From NCBI GenBank assembly GCA_016703425.1, contig JADJCA010000007.1:62001-126000 (forward strand): a stretch of DNA of 64,000 nucleotides, written 5' to 3'. The first letter of the stretch is position 1; the number at the start of each line of letters is the position of its first letter. Under the pieces are notes generated by a model that saw only the letters and a program-made list of their open reading frames with translations, made no database searches and had not been told where the DNA came from. Positions 55,112 to 64,000 of this stretch are shown piece after piece. The position numbers and the translations under genes were made by a program. The DNA is from Myxococcales bacterium. Its GTDB lineage: Bacteria; Myxococcota_A; Polyangia; Polyangiales; Polyangiaceae.

Positions 55112-55981
55112 TCAGGGGTCCGGGTCGAAGCCGCCGAAGGGATCGCCAGGGTCCGAGGGATCGGACGGGTCGAACGGATCGAACGGATCGGGCGGTCCGA
55201 ATGGATCGGTCGGATCGGGCGGGCCAAACGGATCGGTCGGATCGGGCGGGCCAAAGGGGTCCGGCGGCCCAACGAAGTCCGGATCACCGGCGAAGGGATC
55301 GGTCGACGGCTCTTGGCACTCGAAATTGTTGGGAAACTGCACGCATGGATCCGAGTCGTAGGCTCCGGCTCCGCCTGTCGTGACGTCCGTGCAGACCTCG
55401 TCGCTTGGGTACGACGCACAGTAATCCTCGAGCGTCACGTCCGCCTCGCTGTCGGGGTCGACGAAGTCGGGCGTCCCGTCGCCGTCATCGTCCTGGGTCC
55501 CGCCGCTGGAGCCGCCGGTGGGCAGCGAGAAGGGCGAGTGCCCGCATCCGAGGAGCTGGTAGCCGATGACGGCCGTGGCGCAGGTGCTCGGTTTGCCCCC
55601 GTAGGCGACGGCCATGCAAGCGGCCTTCTCGATGGTGCTCTTGATCTTGGAGCAGCAACGGCCGAGATCACCGCACGCCTGTTGCGCCGGCGGCACTTGG
55701 GGCCGACCGCCATCCGGCTTCATGGCGACGGCGGCGTCGCGCGCGGCGCCGGCATCGGCCGCGACGACGGCGGTCGGAGGCGTGGCGTACACGGTGATCG
55801 GCGCGCCGGCCTCGACGAAGCTTCCCGTGGCGGCGTTCTTCGGTCGACACGCGGCCGCGTTGGGGAACTTCTCGCAGGGACTCGGCTGCGCATCGCCGCA
55901 GGCGACGGCCACGAGAGGAACGAGCATGAAGACCGCGGGCAGGCCGCGGAGCAAGCGAACGGAGCGGAGGGACAATCGCAT
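55112..55981 (-). CDS. Lipoprotein with Asp-Pro-Phe-Gly repeats
   Basis: 289 residues from ATG 55981 with lipobox (LVAVAC). A Cys-containing middle region (ACGDLGRCCSKIKSTIEKAAC) and a calcium-binding-like DDDGDGTPDFVDPDSEAD segment (thrombospondin type 3-like) precede a C-terminal tail of DPFGPPDPTDPFGPPDP repeats. The tail is coded by 27-nt DNA repeats. Likely a surface protein with an extended, flexible tail. Confidence 0.7.
   Translation of the reverse strand: MRLSLRSVRLLRGLPAVFMLVPLVAVACGDAQPSPCEKFPNAAACRPKNAATGSFVEAGAPITVYATPPTAVVAADAGAARDAAVAMKPDGGRPQVPPAQQACGDLGRCCSKIKSTIEKAACMAVAYGGKPSTCATAVIGYQLLGCGHSPFSLPTGGSSGGTQDDDGDGTPDFVDPDSEADVTLEDYCASYPSDEVCTDVTTGGAGAYDSDPCVQFPNNFECQEPSTDPFAGDPDFVGPPDPFGPPDPTDPFGPPDPTDPFGPPDPFDPFDPSDPSDPGDPFGGFDPDP
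55176..55256. repeat. Three 27-nt tandem repeats
   Basis: Units at 55176-55202, 55203-55229 and 55230-55256. The last two differ only in the final base; the first is diverged. They encode the nine-residue Asp-Pro-Phe-Gly-Pro-Pro-Asp-Pro repeat of the lipoprotein. Confidence 0.9.
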
Positions 55982-56177
55982 GGTGTTGCCCCTCCACTGC
56001 AGCGGGCGTGCCGGCACCGCACCGTGAATCGCCGTGAAACGCCCCGAAATTCACCGAGAATGTCGCGTGGATCGGCGGATCCAACGAACTTGAAGTGCAA
56101 GGTCGTCAAGTGCACCGCGCCTGCACAACCGCGCCGCGCGCGCGGCGGAGCGAACACGTTCCGCTTCGCGGGGAGGC

Positions 56178-56822
56178 ATGGTACGTCGTGATCCTTCGAT
56201 GCGCGCGCTTCACCTCTCGCTGCTGCTCCTCATCGCCGCCGGGTGTGGCGCATCCCCGGGCCCGGTTCCCGCGTCCGGCAAGCCCGGCGACGCCAGCGCG
56301 CGCGGCGCGGACGCGTGGGGCACGTTCCACTCGACGCGCTTCGGCCTGACCCTGCGGCTCCCCGGCGGCCGTGAGTGGCGCATCGACGATCGCTCGAAAG
56401 CGGAACTCGTGGCGTTGCACCCGACCACGAACGCCAAGCTTGTCGCGCTTCGTTGGTACGAAGCCGATGTCCAAACGAGGGCCGGCTGCGAGGCGAAGGC
56501 GCGCGATCGTCGCCTCGTGCCCCCGGCAAGCGCCGTCGCCGTCGATGAGACCGCGGGGATCCGTCCCGGCGGCGACGACGTCCGCACCTGGGTTGCCCTC
56601 GAACCGGGCGCGACGCCCGAGGCGCCCATCCGCGGTCACGTCACCCTCGTCGCCGCACGCCTCAAGCGCTGCGTCGCCGTCCATTACGAGACGACGGTGC
56701 CCTCCGCGAAACACGATCAAGAGCTCTCTCTGCGCCTCGCGACGCTCCGCGAAGGGACGCTCGAGCGACTGACCATCGATGACGCGCTCGAAGGCCCGGT
56801 GACGCGAGAGCGCGCCCGGTAG
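56178..56822 (+). CDS. Hypothetical lipoprotein
   Basis: 214 residues; lipobox LLIAAGC. ATG 56178 has GGGAGG close upstream (short spacing); ATG 56199 is an alternative that keeps the signal peptide intact. Beta-rich body with STRFGLTLRLPGG, as in periplasmic proteins with a damaged-protein or lipid-binding role; no family recognised. Two Cys residues (AGCEAK and KRCVAV) could pair. Confidence 0.6.
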   Translation: MVRRDPSMRALHLSLLLLIAAGCGASPGPVPASGKPGDASARGADAWGTFHSTRFGLTLRLPGGREWRIDDRSKAELVALHPTTNAKLVALRWYEADVQTRAGCEAKARDRRLVPPASAVAVDETAGIRPGGDDVRTWVALEPGATPEAPIRGHVTLVAARLKRCVAVHYETTVPSAKHDQELSLRLATLREGTLERLTIDDALEGPVTRERAR

Positions 56823-56841
56823 CGCTCTGCCTCGTGGCTCG

Positions 56842-57969
56842 CTACTTCGCCGGGCTCGTGCCCGCGCGCATGACGGTGGCGCGGAGGCGTTCGAGGTAGA
56901 TCGACCGCGAGTGCTCGACGTGCCACGGGGGCGTGCCGCCGGCGACGCCCTCCAAGCCGGTCCATAGGCTGAGGTCGCATTGCGCGAGCCGACCGTCAGC
57001 GTCGCAGCCGACGGTGGGGCGGAAGGTGACCTGGCCATCCTTGTGAAGGAGAACCGCGAAGGCCTTCTCGTCGCCCGCTTCGCCGAGATGTCGGAATGGC
57101 TCGACCACGGCGACGGGGGCGTAACGCGGCAACATCGAAACCTGATCGCCGACGTTGACGAAGCGGAAGAACTTGGTCCCCGTCTCCTTCGCGCGCGCAA
57201 CCATCATCTCGACGAACTCTTGGTTGCCGGTTCGCGGCGAGCCGAAGGTGTAGAGCGCCGCGACCGGCACGTAGTTCTGCTCGCACAGGCCGGCGACGTC
57301 GATGCGCGCCATGGTGCTGTTTAGGCACTCATCGAAGAGCAACTGGTGCACCGCGAGCGTCGCGATGGCGCCGCCCAAGCTGTGGCCCATGACGTAGAGC
57401 GGCAGGCGGCGGTCACCGTGACGGCGGACGAGCTTCTCACGGAGCGGCTTCCATACGGAATCGAGCGCTGTGTGGAAGCCAAGGTGAACCTGTCCCGCGG
57501 ACGCTCGCGTGAGCGAATAGCGAGCCTCGACCTGGAGCGCGACCGCGTCGGTGATGGCGTCGTTGGTCTTGCCGTCTTCGGAGCCGCGAAACACGAGGAA
57601 CCCGGCGCCGCTCGCCCTCACGTAAATGCCGCTGGTGCCTGAGTGCCGAGCCAGCGGGTTCTTGGAGTCCCCTTCCGAGGCGTGGAACACGAAGGCTTCC
57701 TCGAAGGGCACCCCTGCCGCGCGAAGGCCGGTCTGAAGGCTCGCGTCGGTGTCGTGCTCGTAGGAAATGGCGGCGAGGCGAGCGGCCCAATATGAGTTTC
57801 GCTCGTCGAGCTCACCCGCTCGCTCGAGCCGCGACCGGACGTCGAAGTCGAACTCGCGCGGCTCCGAGAGCGCGCTCTCGTCGGTCGGCGATTCGCCCGT
57901 CGGAGAGGCGCAGCCGAGCGCGGCGGCGGCGGTGAGACCCAAGGCGGAGAGGAGTGGGCGGAGGCTCAT
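56842..57969 (-). CDS. Class 3 lipase-like lipoprotein
   Basis: 375 residues from ATG 57969, with lipobox (AAALGC). The lipase nucleophile elbow is visible in VMGHSLGGAIATLAVH (GxSxG). The alpha/beta-hydrolase layout of class 3 lipases includes GFLVFRGSEDG and LYTFGSPRTGNQEF. The C-terminal His needed for the triad is likely near WHVEHSRS. It would act on acyl esters outside the inner membrane. Convergent with the small lipoprotein. Confidence 0.85.
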   Translation of the reverse strand: MSLRPLLSALGLTAAAALGCASPTGESPTDESALSEPREFDFDVRSRLERAGELDERNSYWAARLAAISYEHDTDASLQTGLRAAGVPFEEAFVFHASEGDSKNPLARHSGTSGIYVRASGAGFLVFRGSEDGKTNDAITDAVALQVEARYSLTRASAGQVHLGFHTALDSVWKPLREKLVRRHGDRRLPLYVMGHSLGGAIATLAVHQLLFDECLNSTMARIDVAGLCEQNYVPVAALYTFGSPRTGNQEFVEMMVARAKETGTKFFRFVNVGDQVSMLPRYAPVAVVEPFRHLGEAGDEKAFAVLLHKDGQVTFRPTVGCDADGRLAQCDLSLWTGLEGVAGGTPPWHVEHSRSIYLERLRATVMRAGTSPAK

Positions 57970-58170
57970 GGCTTCCCCAGCGCAGCAAACGACGTGCCGC
58001 GCGCAAGTGCGGAAAATTCTGCGCTGCCGCCCCACCGCCGGTGTCGCGCGCGGGAGAAACGCCGACCCGCACGAACCATGCGATGCGCAAGATCACGGCC
58101 GACCCGGGAAGAGCGGGCTACGCCCTTGGTGCCCGCCCCAAGGCCCTCACCTCGCGTATCATCGGCCGCC

Positions 58171-59016
58171 TTGGACCTCATCGACACCGACGTCGCCATC
58201 GAGACGCCGGAGCACATCGTGTTCCGCTACCGGCTCGCGGGGCCCGGAAGGCGCGCTTTGGCGCACCTCGTCGATCAGGTCGTGTGCTTCTTGGTGCTTG
58301 TGGTGGGCATGGTGGCGACGTTGCTCGTCGCGGCGGCGCTCGGTCACAGCATGGGCGCGATGGACCTCTTGGGACTGGCGCAAGGCCTCTTGCTCGTTCT
58401 CTTGTTCGCCGTCGAGTGGGGCTACTTCGTGTACTTCGAGGCGACGCGCGGCGCGAGCCTCGGCAAACTCGCGCTCGGCATGAAGGTGGTCACAACGACG
58501 GGCCAACCCATCGGCTTCTCGCACGCCGCGTTGCGAAACCTGCTGCGAGCCGCCGACGCCATGCCGCTCGCCTATTCGGCCGGCCTGCTCTCGCTCTTCA
58601 GCCACGCCCTCGCGCTGCTCTACCCGGCGGGCCTCGTGGCCATGTTGATCACCAAGCGCCTGCAGCGCATTGGTGACGTGGTCGCCGGCACCGTCGTTGT
58701 CATCGTCGAACGCACCGATCGCGCCGAGCCCATTCAGATCGCACCGCCTTCACCGGCGGAGCAGGCCGAGCTGCCGCCCTCCCTCGCCATCGATGCAGAA
58801 GAGCGCTCCGCGCTCGAGCTCTTCTTGCGCCGTCGGAAGCTCGGCGAGGCTCGCGAACAGGAGTTGGCGCAAATGATCGCGCCCACGTTCGCCGAGCGGC
58901 ACGGTCTCCGCTACACGAACCCGGTTCGCGTCCTCGCGTTGCTCTACGATCGCGCGCGCTCGTCGGGCCGCGGCGAGGGCCCGCCTTCGTCGCGGGGAGG
59001 TGCGGGATGGCTCTGA
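58171..59016 (+). CDS. RDD family membrane protein
   Basis: 281 residues from TTG 58171 (tentative; an upstream in-frame frame runs to 57994 with no conserved content). RDD hallmark: RALAHLVDQ (Arg-x-x-Asp-Asp-like), then two membrane segments and GASLGKLALGMKVVTTTG, and a third membrane pair. A soluble C-terminal domain follows. First gene of the MoxR-type operon. Its end overlaps the SpoIIM gene by 10 nt. Confidence 0.8.
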   Translation: MDLIDTDVAIETPEHIVFRYRLAGPGRRALAHLVDQVVCFLVLVVGMVATLLVAAALGHSMGAMDLLGLAQGLLLVLLFAVEWGYFVYFEATRGASLGKLALGMKVVTTTGQPIGFSHAALRNLLRAADAMPLAYSAGLLSLFSHALALLYPAGLVAMLITKRLQRIGDVVAGTVVVIVERTDRAEPIQIAPPSPAEQAELPPSLAIDAEERSALELFLRRRKLGEAREQELAQMIAPTFAERHGLRYTNPVRVLALLYDRARSSGRGEGPPSSRGGAGWL

Positions 59017-60014
59017 CCTCTCACGTCGCGGAGCCGGCCTTCGTCCGGCGTCGCAACGGCGCCTGGGTCGAGCTCGAGACGCTCGTCACCAAGGCCAAGA
59101 ACGGACGCCTCCGCGCCCTTCCCGAGGTCGACGTCGCGAGGCTCCCGCTCCTCTACAGCGACGCGTGCTGCGATCTCGCCGCCGCGCAAGCCGCTCGCTA
59201 CAGCGCGCCCTTGGTGGACTACCTCTCGGCGCTGACCGCTGAGAGTCACGCCCTCGTCTACAGCCGCGCGCCGCTAAGGGCCGACCTGCCCTTTGGCATG
59301 ACGCCGGGCTCGGCGCGTTCGGCGCTCCTCGCGTTCCCACGGGCCGTGCGCAGCCGATGGAAGGCGATGCTCTTGGCCTTCGCCCTCTTCTTCGTGCCCT
59401 TCGCCGTGGGCCTCATCTGGGCGACGGTCGATCCGTCGTTCACGTTTCGCGTGGTCCCCGAGCCCATGCTCAAGCAGCTCGCGGAGGGCTACAAGGAGGG
59501 CTTTGGCGCCGGGCGCGGCGAGGGGCAAGACGCCGGCATGGCGGGTTTCTACGTGTACAACAACGTCGGCATCGCCCTCCGGTGCTTCGCAACCGGCATC
59601 TTCGCCGGCGTCGGCTCGGCGCTCTACCTCGTGATGAACGGCCTCTTCACGGGAGCCATCTTTGGCTACGTCGCCGCGCAAGGTGCGGGCCACAACATCC
59701 TCACGTTCGTCGTTAGCCACAGCGGCCTCGAACTCGGGGCCATCGTGATCGCCGGCGGCGCCGGCATGTCGCTCGGTTGGTCGATGGTGGTGCCGGGGCC
59801 CTTTCCTCGGGTGATCGCGCTGCAGCGCGCCGCCAAGGAGATCATCGTCATCGTCGCCGGCGCCGCCGTCATGTTGCTCTTGGCCGCCGGCATCGAGGGT
59901 TTCTGGTCGTCGTCGTCGTTGCCCGACGTCGTCAAGCACGTCTTCGGGGCGGGGATGCTCTTGTTGCTCGTGGCCTACTTCGTCTTCGCCGGGCGCGAGG
60001 TGGCGCGTGACTGA
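59007..60014 (+). CDS. SpoIIM family (stage II sporulation M-like) membrane protein
   Basis: 335 residues from ATG 59007, with GGGGAGG upstream. The SpoIIM core is visible: NNVGIALRCFATGIFAGVGSALYLVMNGLFTGAIFG, then HSGLELGAIVIAGGAGMSLG. In MoxR operons this family accompanies RDD and DUF4129 proteins in a membrane complex; the sporulation link is by name only. Overlaps the next gene by 8 nt. Confidence 0.88.
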   Translation: MALTSHVAEPAFVRRRNGAWVELETLVTKAKNGRLRALPEVDVARLPLLYSDACCDLAAAQAARYSAPLVDYLSALTAESHALVYSRAPLRADLPFGMTPGSARSALLAFPRAVRSRWKAMLLAFALFFVPFAVGLIWATVDPSFTFRVVPEPMLKQLAEGYKEGFGAGRGEGQDAGMAGFYVYNNVGIALRCFATGIFAGVGSALYLVMNGLFTGAIFGYVAAQGAGHNILTFVVSHSGLELGAIVIAGGAGMSLGWSMVVPGPFPRVIALQRAAKEIIVIVAGAAVMLLLAAGIEGFWSSSSLPDVVKHVFGAGMLLLLVAYFVFAGREVARD

Positions 60015-60816
60015 AGCCGCCTTCGCCACGTCCCGCGTTCGGCTCCGCGACCGAACGTTCGTCGACGTCCTCGACCTCTCCTTTCCGTTCACGCGCGCGG
60101 CCTTCGGGCCCCTCGCGAGGCTGAGCCTCATCGCGCTGCCGCTGCCGGTGTTCGTGACCATCGCCCTCGGCAAGACAGCCGGATGGGCTTGGGCTTGGCT
60201 CTTCGCGTTGGCCGCGAGCGGCCTCGTGACGGCTCCCTTCACGGTGCTCGTCGGCCAATTCGTCTTTGAGCAAGATCCGTCGGTGCGCGCCGCGCTGTCG
60301 CGCTCCGCGAAGAGGGCCATCACGCTGCTCGGCGTCCGCACGCTGCTGCTAACGATGACGATGGCCGGAGCGTTCTTCTTTGTGCTGCCAGGGGTCTGGG
60401 TCTCGGCGGCGTGCATCTTCGCCCCCGAGGCGCTGCTGCTCGAGCGAGCGCGCGTCATGGATGCGATCCAGCGCTCGACCCGCCTCGCGGGGCTCGCGAC
60501 GGGCGACGCGTTGCTCGGCTGGCTGGCGACGACGCTGGTGCTCGTCGCCGCGCCCTTCCTGGTCGACAAGGTAGGGCGCGTCTTCTTGGAGAGCGTGCTC
60601 AGCATTCAACCCGGCGGCGAACTGCTCGAAGACGGGGGCAGCGCGCTCGCGGTCTTGGGCTTCTGGCTCGCAGTGCCCTACGCGGCACTGGTTCGATTCC
60701 TCCTCTACATCAACATTCGCACGCGCGCGGAGGGCTGGGACATCCAGACGGTCTTCGCGCGCCTTGGTCGGACCGAGAGCGAGCCGCGCTCGAGCCTGCT
60801 GCCGGAGCGCCCGTGA
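60007..60816 (+). CDS. Multi-pass membrane protein of the MoxR operon
   Basis: 269 residues from GTG 60007, with GAGG upstream. About six hydrophobic segments. The stretch GVWVSAACIFAPEALLLERARVMDAIQRSTRLA resembles membrane domains of glycerophosphodiester-phosphodiesterase/UPF0259 proteins. No active-site motifs. Its stop overlaps the next GTG start (GTGA). Confidence 0.7.
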   Translation: MTEAAFATSRVRLRDRTFVDVLDLSFPFTRAAFGPLARLSLIALPLPVFVTIALGKTAGWAWAWLFALAASGLVTAPFTVLVGQFVFEQDPSVRAALSRSAKRAITLLGVRTLLLTMTMAGAFFFVLPGVWVSAACIFAPEALLLERARVMDAIQRSTRLAGLATGDALLGWLATTLVLVAAPFLVDKVGRVFLESVLSIQPGGELLEDGGSALAVLGFWLAVPYAALVRFLLYINIRTRAEGWDIQTVFARLGRTESEPRSSLLPERP

Positions 60817-62765
60817 GGCTCCCCTTTGCAGGCACGCTGACGCTCGTGCTCATCGTCGCGACCCACGCGCGCGCGGCGCCGGCGTCGAGCGTGCACACCG
60901 ACGCCAATCGCGCCGACGAAGACGTGCGCGCGCTGCGCCAGGAGCTCAATGGCTTCTGCGAGCGGCCGAAGCCGCTGCCGAGCGGCGACGCCATCCGCAT
61001 GTGCGGGCTCGCAGGAGAGGTGCCGAACTGCGCCGGCTTTAAGAAGCAATGCGACAACCTCCTTAAGCCAAGGGACGCGCCCTCGCCGTTCTGGGAAGCG
61101 CTCGCTCGCTTCCTAGGATCCATCGCGCCGGCCCTCGGCTGGACGGTCCTCGCGCTCGGCCTGGGCTCGTTGCTCTACGTCCTGGTCCGAAGCCTCTTGT
61201 CCCGCCTGCGGGCGCCGCGCGAAGAGGAGTTGCCGGAGCAGGCCCCCGACGCGGCGACGGTCGTGACGCGCGAAGCGGTGCCGCTCCCACCGGGCGCGCC
61301 TGAGTCGCTCCTCGAGCGAGCCGAGGCGGCGCTCGGCCGCGGCGATCTTCGAGAGGCGCTCCACGGCTTCTTGCACGCTGCGCTCCGCGCCCTCGACGTC
61401 CGCGGCGCAATTCGCATCACGCGCGATCGCACGAACGGCGAATACGTCCGCACCTGCGCCGAGGAGACGGCCCGGCCCGAGCTCCGAGCCATCGTCCGCG
61501 AGGTCGACGTCGTGCATTTTGGCGGTCGAGACCCCGACCCGGCGCAGGTGGCGGAGGTCGGCCGGCGCGCGACGCTGCTCGTCCGCGGCGCCGTCATGAC
61601 GCTCGCTCTCTTGCTTGTGGGGGGATGCCAGAACAGCGTCGTGCCAAAGGCCCCCGATCCGGCGGGCTTCGACATCGCCAAGGCGCTGTTGGAGCGGCAG
61701 GGCTTCAAGCTCGCGCGCCCCAAGCAGCCGCTAGCCCGCCTCGAAGCGCCGAAGCCCGGGGCGCCAGCGCCCGCCATTTTGATTCACGGTTCAAAGGCGC
61801 ACCTCGACGACGAAGCCACCGCGGGGCTCGACCGCTTCGTGCGTGGCGGCGGAAAGGTCGCGCTCTTCGGTCCCCAGTGGGGGTGGCCGAAGGTCTGGAG
61901 CGCTCGCGACGTCCCGACGCGCTCGCGTGACGTCGTCGTCGGGGCGCCCGTCGAGTTCGACTGCAACGGAATCGACGAGGACGCCTGCGAAGAGAAGGCC
62001 GCGAGCGCCCTCGAGGTGGCCCAAGCGACGTCGCCACGCAAGGCGCGGCTCGCCCACGGCTCGGCGTTTCGCTGGGACGGACAGGAGGGGCGCGCCGTCG
62101 CCTCCCACGAAGACGGCAGCGGCGCCTACGCGAGCGTCGGCGAGTTCGGCAGCGGCTCGGTCCTCGGCGTCGCCGGAGCGGATCTGATGACGAACGTCGG
62201 CCTGTCGCGAGAGGGAAACGCGAGCGCCTTCATCGTGCTCGTGTCCCATCTCGGCACCAAGGACCTCGTCGTCATCGACGAGCTCGGCGGCATCACGCCG
62301 TCTTCCGATCCGCTCTCGTCGCTCATCCGCGCCGGCCTCGGCCTTCCGCTTGGGCACGCGCTCTTCTTCGCGCTCGTCTTGGCGGTAGCCGTCGGCGCTC
62401 GCTCGCGTGCCCCGCGCAAGGCTCCACCGGAGGCGCGCCGGGCCTTCGCCGAACACGTCCACGCGACCGCGTCCCTCTACGCGCACGCCCAGGCGACGCC
62501 CCACGCGCTGGCGTGCTACGGCCGCTTCGTGGTCGGCCGACTTCGAATGCGCGGCGGGCGAGGCGCCGACGCGGCGACAGTGCTGTCGCAGCGCAGCCTC
62601 GCGCCGAAGGACGAGTGCCAGCGCCTCTTGGACCGCGTCGTCCACGTGAAGGCCGGCGACGGGAAGCGGGGCGACGAGCTCGCCACCCTTCGGGAGCTCT
62701 GCGACCTCTTCGCGAAGGCGGAAGCGCCGGCGCGCGAACCTCACACCTCGAAACGGCGAACGTGA
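60813..62765 (+). CDS. DUF4129-DUF4350 fusion protein
   Basis: 650 residues from GTG 60813, overlapping the prior stop by 4 nt. Signal peptide, a Cys-bearing region (CERPKPLPSG.. CAGFKKQCDN), a membrane segment, then a DUF4129-like helical domain (ERAEAALGRGDLREALHGFLHAALRAL). A lipobox-like LLLVGGC lies inside the frame, then a DUF4350-like domain (FVRGGGKVALFGPQWGW.. LPLGHALFFALVLAVAVGARSR). Usually two genes; here one frame. An internal start near 61600 could produce the second half as a separate lipoprotein. Confidence 0.75.
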   Translation: MRLPFAGTLTLVLIVATHARAAPASSVHTDANRADEDVRALRQELNGFCERPKPLPSGDAIRMCGLAGEVPNCAGFKKQCDNLLKPRDAPSPFWEALARFLGSIAPALGWTVLALGLGSLLYVLVRSLLSRLRAPREEELPEQAPDAATVVTREAVPLPPGAPESLLERAEAALGRGDLREALHGFLHAALRALDVRGAIRITRDRTNGEYVRTCAEETARPELRAIVREVDVVHFGGRDPDPAQVAEVGRRATLLVRGAVMTLALLLVGGCQNSVVPKAPDPAGFDIAKALLERQGFKLARPKQPLARLEAPKPGAPAPAILIHGSKAHLDDEATAGLDRFVRGGGKVALFGPQWGWPKVWSARDVPTRSRDVVVGAPVEFDCNGIDEDACEEKAASALEVAQATSPRKARLAHGSAFRWDGQEGRAVASHEDGSGAYASVGEFGSGSVLGVAGADLMTNVGLSREGNASAFIVLVSHLGTKDLVVIDELGGITPSSDPLSSLIRAGLGLPLGHALFFALVLAVAVGARSRAPRKAPPEARRAFAEHVHATASLYAHAQATPHALACYGRFVVGRLRMRGGRGADAATVLSQRSLAPKDECQRLLDRVVHVKAGDGKRGDELATLRELCDLFAKAEAPAREPHTSKRRT

Positions 62766-62814
62766 CTCAGCAGCGAATGAACGGCCCGCGCGCGGAGCCG
62801 CGCAACGGAAGGAC

Positions 62815-63777
62815 ATGATGGATACGAAAAGTTTCGCGGACCTCTTCGACGCCATGCAGCGGCAGATCGGCTCCGTGGTCATTGGGCAAGACGAGCTTCT
62901 CACGGGCGCACTAGCGGCGCTGTTTGCGCAGGGTCACGTGCTCGTTGAGGGCGCGCCGGGCCTCGGCAAGACGCTCGCGCTCCGCGCCCTCGCCAGCGTC
63001 GCCGGTTGCGGATTCAAGCGCATTCAGTTCACGCCCGACCTCATGCCGAGCGACATCACCGGCTCGTCGGTCTTGGACCGCGCCACGAGCACCTTCACCT
63101 TCGTGCCCGGTCCGCTCTTCGCGCAGCTCGTGCTCGCCGACGAGATCAACCGCGCGCCGGCCAAGACCCAATCGGCGCTCCTTGAGGCGATGCAAGATCG
63201 GCAGATCACCGTCGACGGCGTCTCGCGAAAGCTCGAGGCCCCCTTCATGGTGCTCGCCACGCAGAACCCCATCGAATCACAGGGCACCTACCCGCTCCCG
63301 GAAGCGCAGCTCGATCGCTTCCTCATGAAGCTGCTCGTTCAAAACCCGAGTCGCGACGCCGAGACGACGATCGTCAAGAACCACGCGGCGGGCTTCGACC
63401 CGGCCGATCTGTCGACGCTTCGCTCCATCGCCACCGCGACCCAAGTCGTCGAGATGCAAGCGTGCGCCGCGCGCGTGCGAGTGGGCGACGAGATCGTCGC
63501 CTACATGGTCGACCTCGTACGGCGCACGCGCGAGGACCGGGCCATCGAGCTCGGCGCCTCACCGCGTGCATCGCTGGCGCTGCTCCGCGTGTCACAGGTC
63601 ATGGCGGCGAGCCAAGGCCGTGACTTCGTCACGCCCGACGACGTCAAGCCGCTCGCCGCGACGGTGCTTCGGCACCGCATCTTGTTGCACCCCGACGCTC
63701 AGATCCAGGGGACGACCCCCGACGATCGCATCGCTGACATCGTGCGCGCCACGCCGGTGCCGCGCGTCTCCTCCTGA
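62815..63777 (+). CDS. MoxR family AAA+ ATPase
   Basis: 320 residues. Walker A VEGAPGLGKTLALRALA, Walker B VLADEINRAPAKTQSALLEAMQD, sensor 1 LATQNPIESQGTYPLPEAQLDRF and a C-terminal lid. MoxR ATPases act as chaperones for metal-cofactor or envelope complexes, partnered by DUF58/VWA proteins. GGAAGGAC lies just upstream; a second ATG at 62818 gives better spacing. The DUF58 gene follows. Confidence 0.94.
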   Translation: MMDTKSFADLFDAMQRQIGSVVIGQDELLTGALAALFAQGHVLVEGAPGLGKTLALRALASVAGCGFKRIQFTPDLMPSDITGSSVLDRATSTFTFVPGPLFAQLVLADEINRAPAKTQSALLEAMQDRQITVDGVSRKLEAPFMVLATQNPIESQGTYPLPEAQLDRFLMKLLVQNPSRDAETTIVKNHAAGFDPADLSTLRSIATATQVVEMQACAARVRVGDEIVAYMVDLVRRTREDRAIELGASPRASLALLRVSQVMAASQGRDFVTPDDVKPLAATVLRHRILLHPDAQIQGTTPDDRIADIVRATPVPRVSS

Positions 63778-63789
63778 GGCTTTGAGACG

Positions 63790-64000
63790 GTGCTCCTCCC
63801 CACCCGACGCCTCGCGGCGCTCTTCGCACTGACGGCCGCGCTCTCGGCGCTGGCGGTCGTGTCGCGCGAGCTGCGCGCGCCGCTCTTCGCGCTCGACGGC
63901 CTCTTCGCCGTGATCGCGCTCGTCGACGTCGCGTCGCTGGTCGGACGGCGGCGCTTCTCCGCAGAGCGAAGCGCGCCGGCCATCTTCTCTGTGGGCCGCT
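63790..64000 (+). CDS. DUF58 family protein, N-terminal fragment (runs off the window)
   Basis: GTG 63790 begins VLLPTRRLAALFALTAALSAL, two short hydrophobic segments and VSLVGRRRFSAERSAP.., the standard N-terminus of DUF58 proteins that accompany MoxR. Only about 70 codons are inside the window. The VWA-like region is beyond the edge. Confidence 0.85.
   Translation, partial: MLLPTRRLAALFALTAALSALAVVSRELRAPLFALDGLFAVIALVDVASLVGRRRFSAERSAPAIFSVGR

Noticed and set aside
54368..56191. 607-codon plus-strand frame with Arg-Ile-Gly repeats.
   Set aside because: It runs antisense to the AraC gene and the Asp-Pro-Phe-Gly lipoprotein; the repeats are the shadow of the 27-nt units.
1..64000. tRNA/rRNA genes, CRISPR arrays, insertion sequences.
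   Set aside because: None recognised by eye; the only regular repeats are the short in-gene arrays and intergenic motifs listed.

Overview
The window is high-G+C DNA (by eye near 70%) with long reading frames, many Cys-anchored lipoproteins with Asp/Ser/Thr/Pro-rich linkers, Hanks-type Ser/Thr kinases with a C-terminal membrane anchor, and a PilZ-like protein. This mix fits a myxobacterium-like bacterium (Myxococcota, perhaps Polyangiales). That is an inference from gene style; there is no rRNA marker here.

Layout. 0-5 kb: a membrane protein with a degenerate sigma-54-activator-like domain, then a three-gene ABC-2-like exporter whose ATPase lacks the Walker A lysine, then a PilZ-like gene coupled to smpB. 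5.7-13.4 kb: a large lipoprotein, a kinase-like protein, a thioredoxin-like ferredoxin, an Smr protein, branched-chain aminotransferase ilvE and an M28 peptidase. 13.5-20.6 kb: several lipoproteins (one resembling a secreted atypical kinase), an amidohydrolase and a ferritin-like protein. 20.7-24.2 kb: four overlapping same-strand genes, namely a DUF99-like protein, an RNA/DNA ligase, a HAM1-like/unknown-domain fusion and an AbiEii-like nucleotidyltransferase. This is the best candidate for an undescribed nucleic-acid repair or modification system. 24.1-37.3 kb: accessory lipoproteins (including a four-repeat hemopexin-like one), a phosphoesterase, a Uma2-like nuclease, a beta-helix protein, a trio of small paralogous proteins, and an A+T-rich intergenic island.

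37.3-64 kb: intact housekeeping-style operons. They comprise an SGNH hydrolase lipoprotein; a kinase coupled to a NitT/TauT-like ABC importer whose binding protein is fused to OmpA, with two coiled-coil genes nearby; a tandem kinase; a PAP2/outer-membrane pair; a PAS hybrid histidine kinase; a lipoprotein Cu/Zn superoxide dismutase; VOC and AraC genes; and a lipase. The right edge is an RDD - SpoIIM - membrane protein - DUF4129/DUF4350 - MoxR - DUF58 operon, which runs off the end.

Sequence quality. At least eleven genes between 2.5 and 37.3 kb are split by frameshifts, many beside G or C runs, whereas none of about 22 genes after 37.3 kb is. Uncorrected indels in the first part are the simplest reading, so I report those genes joined across the shift and mark each one.
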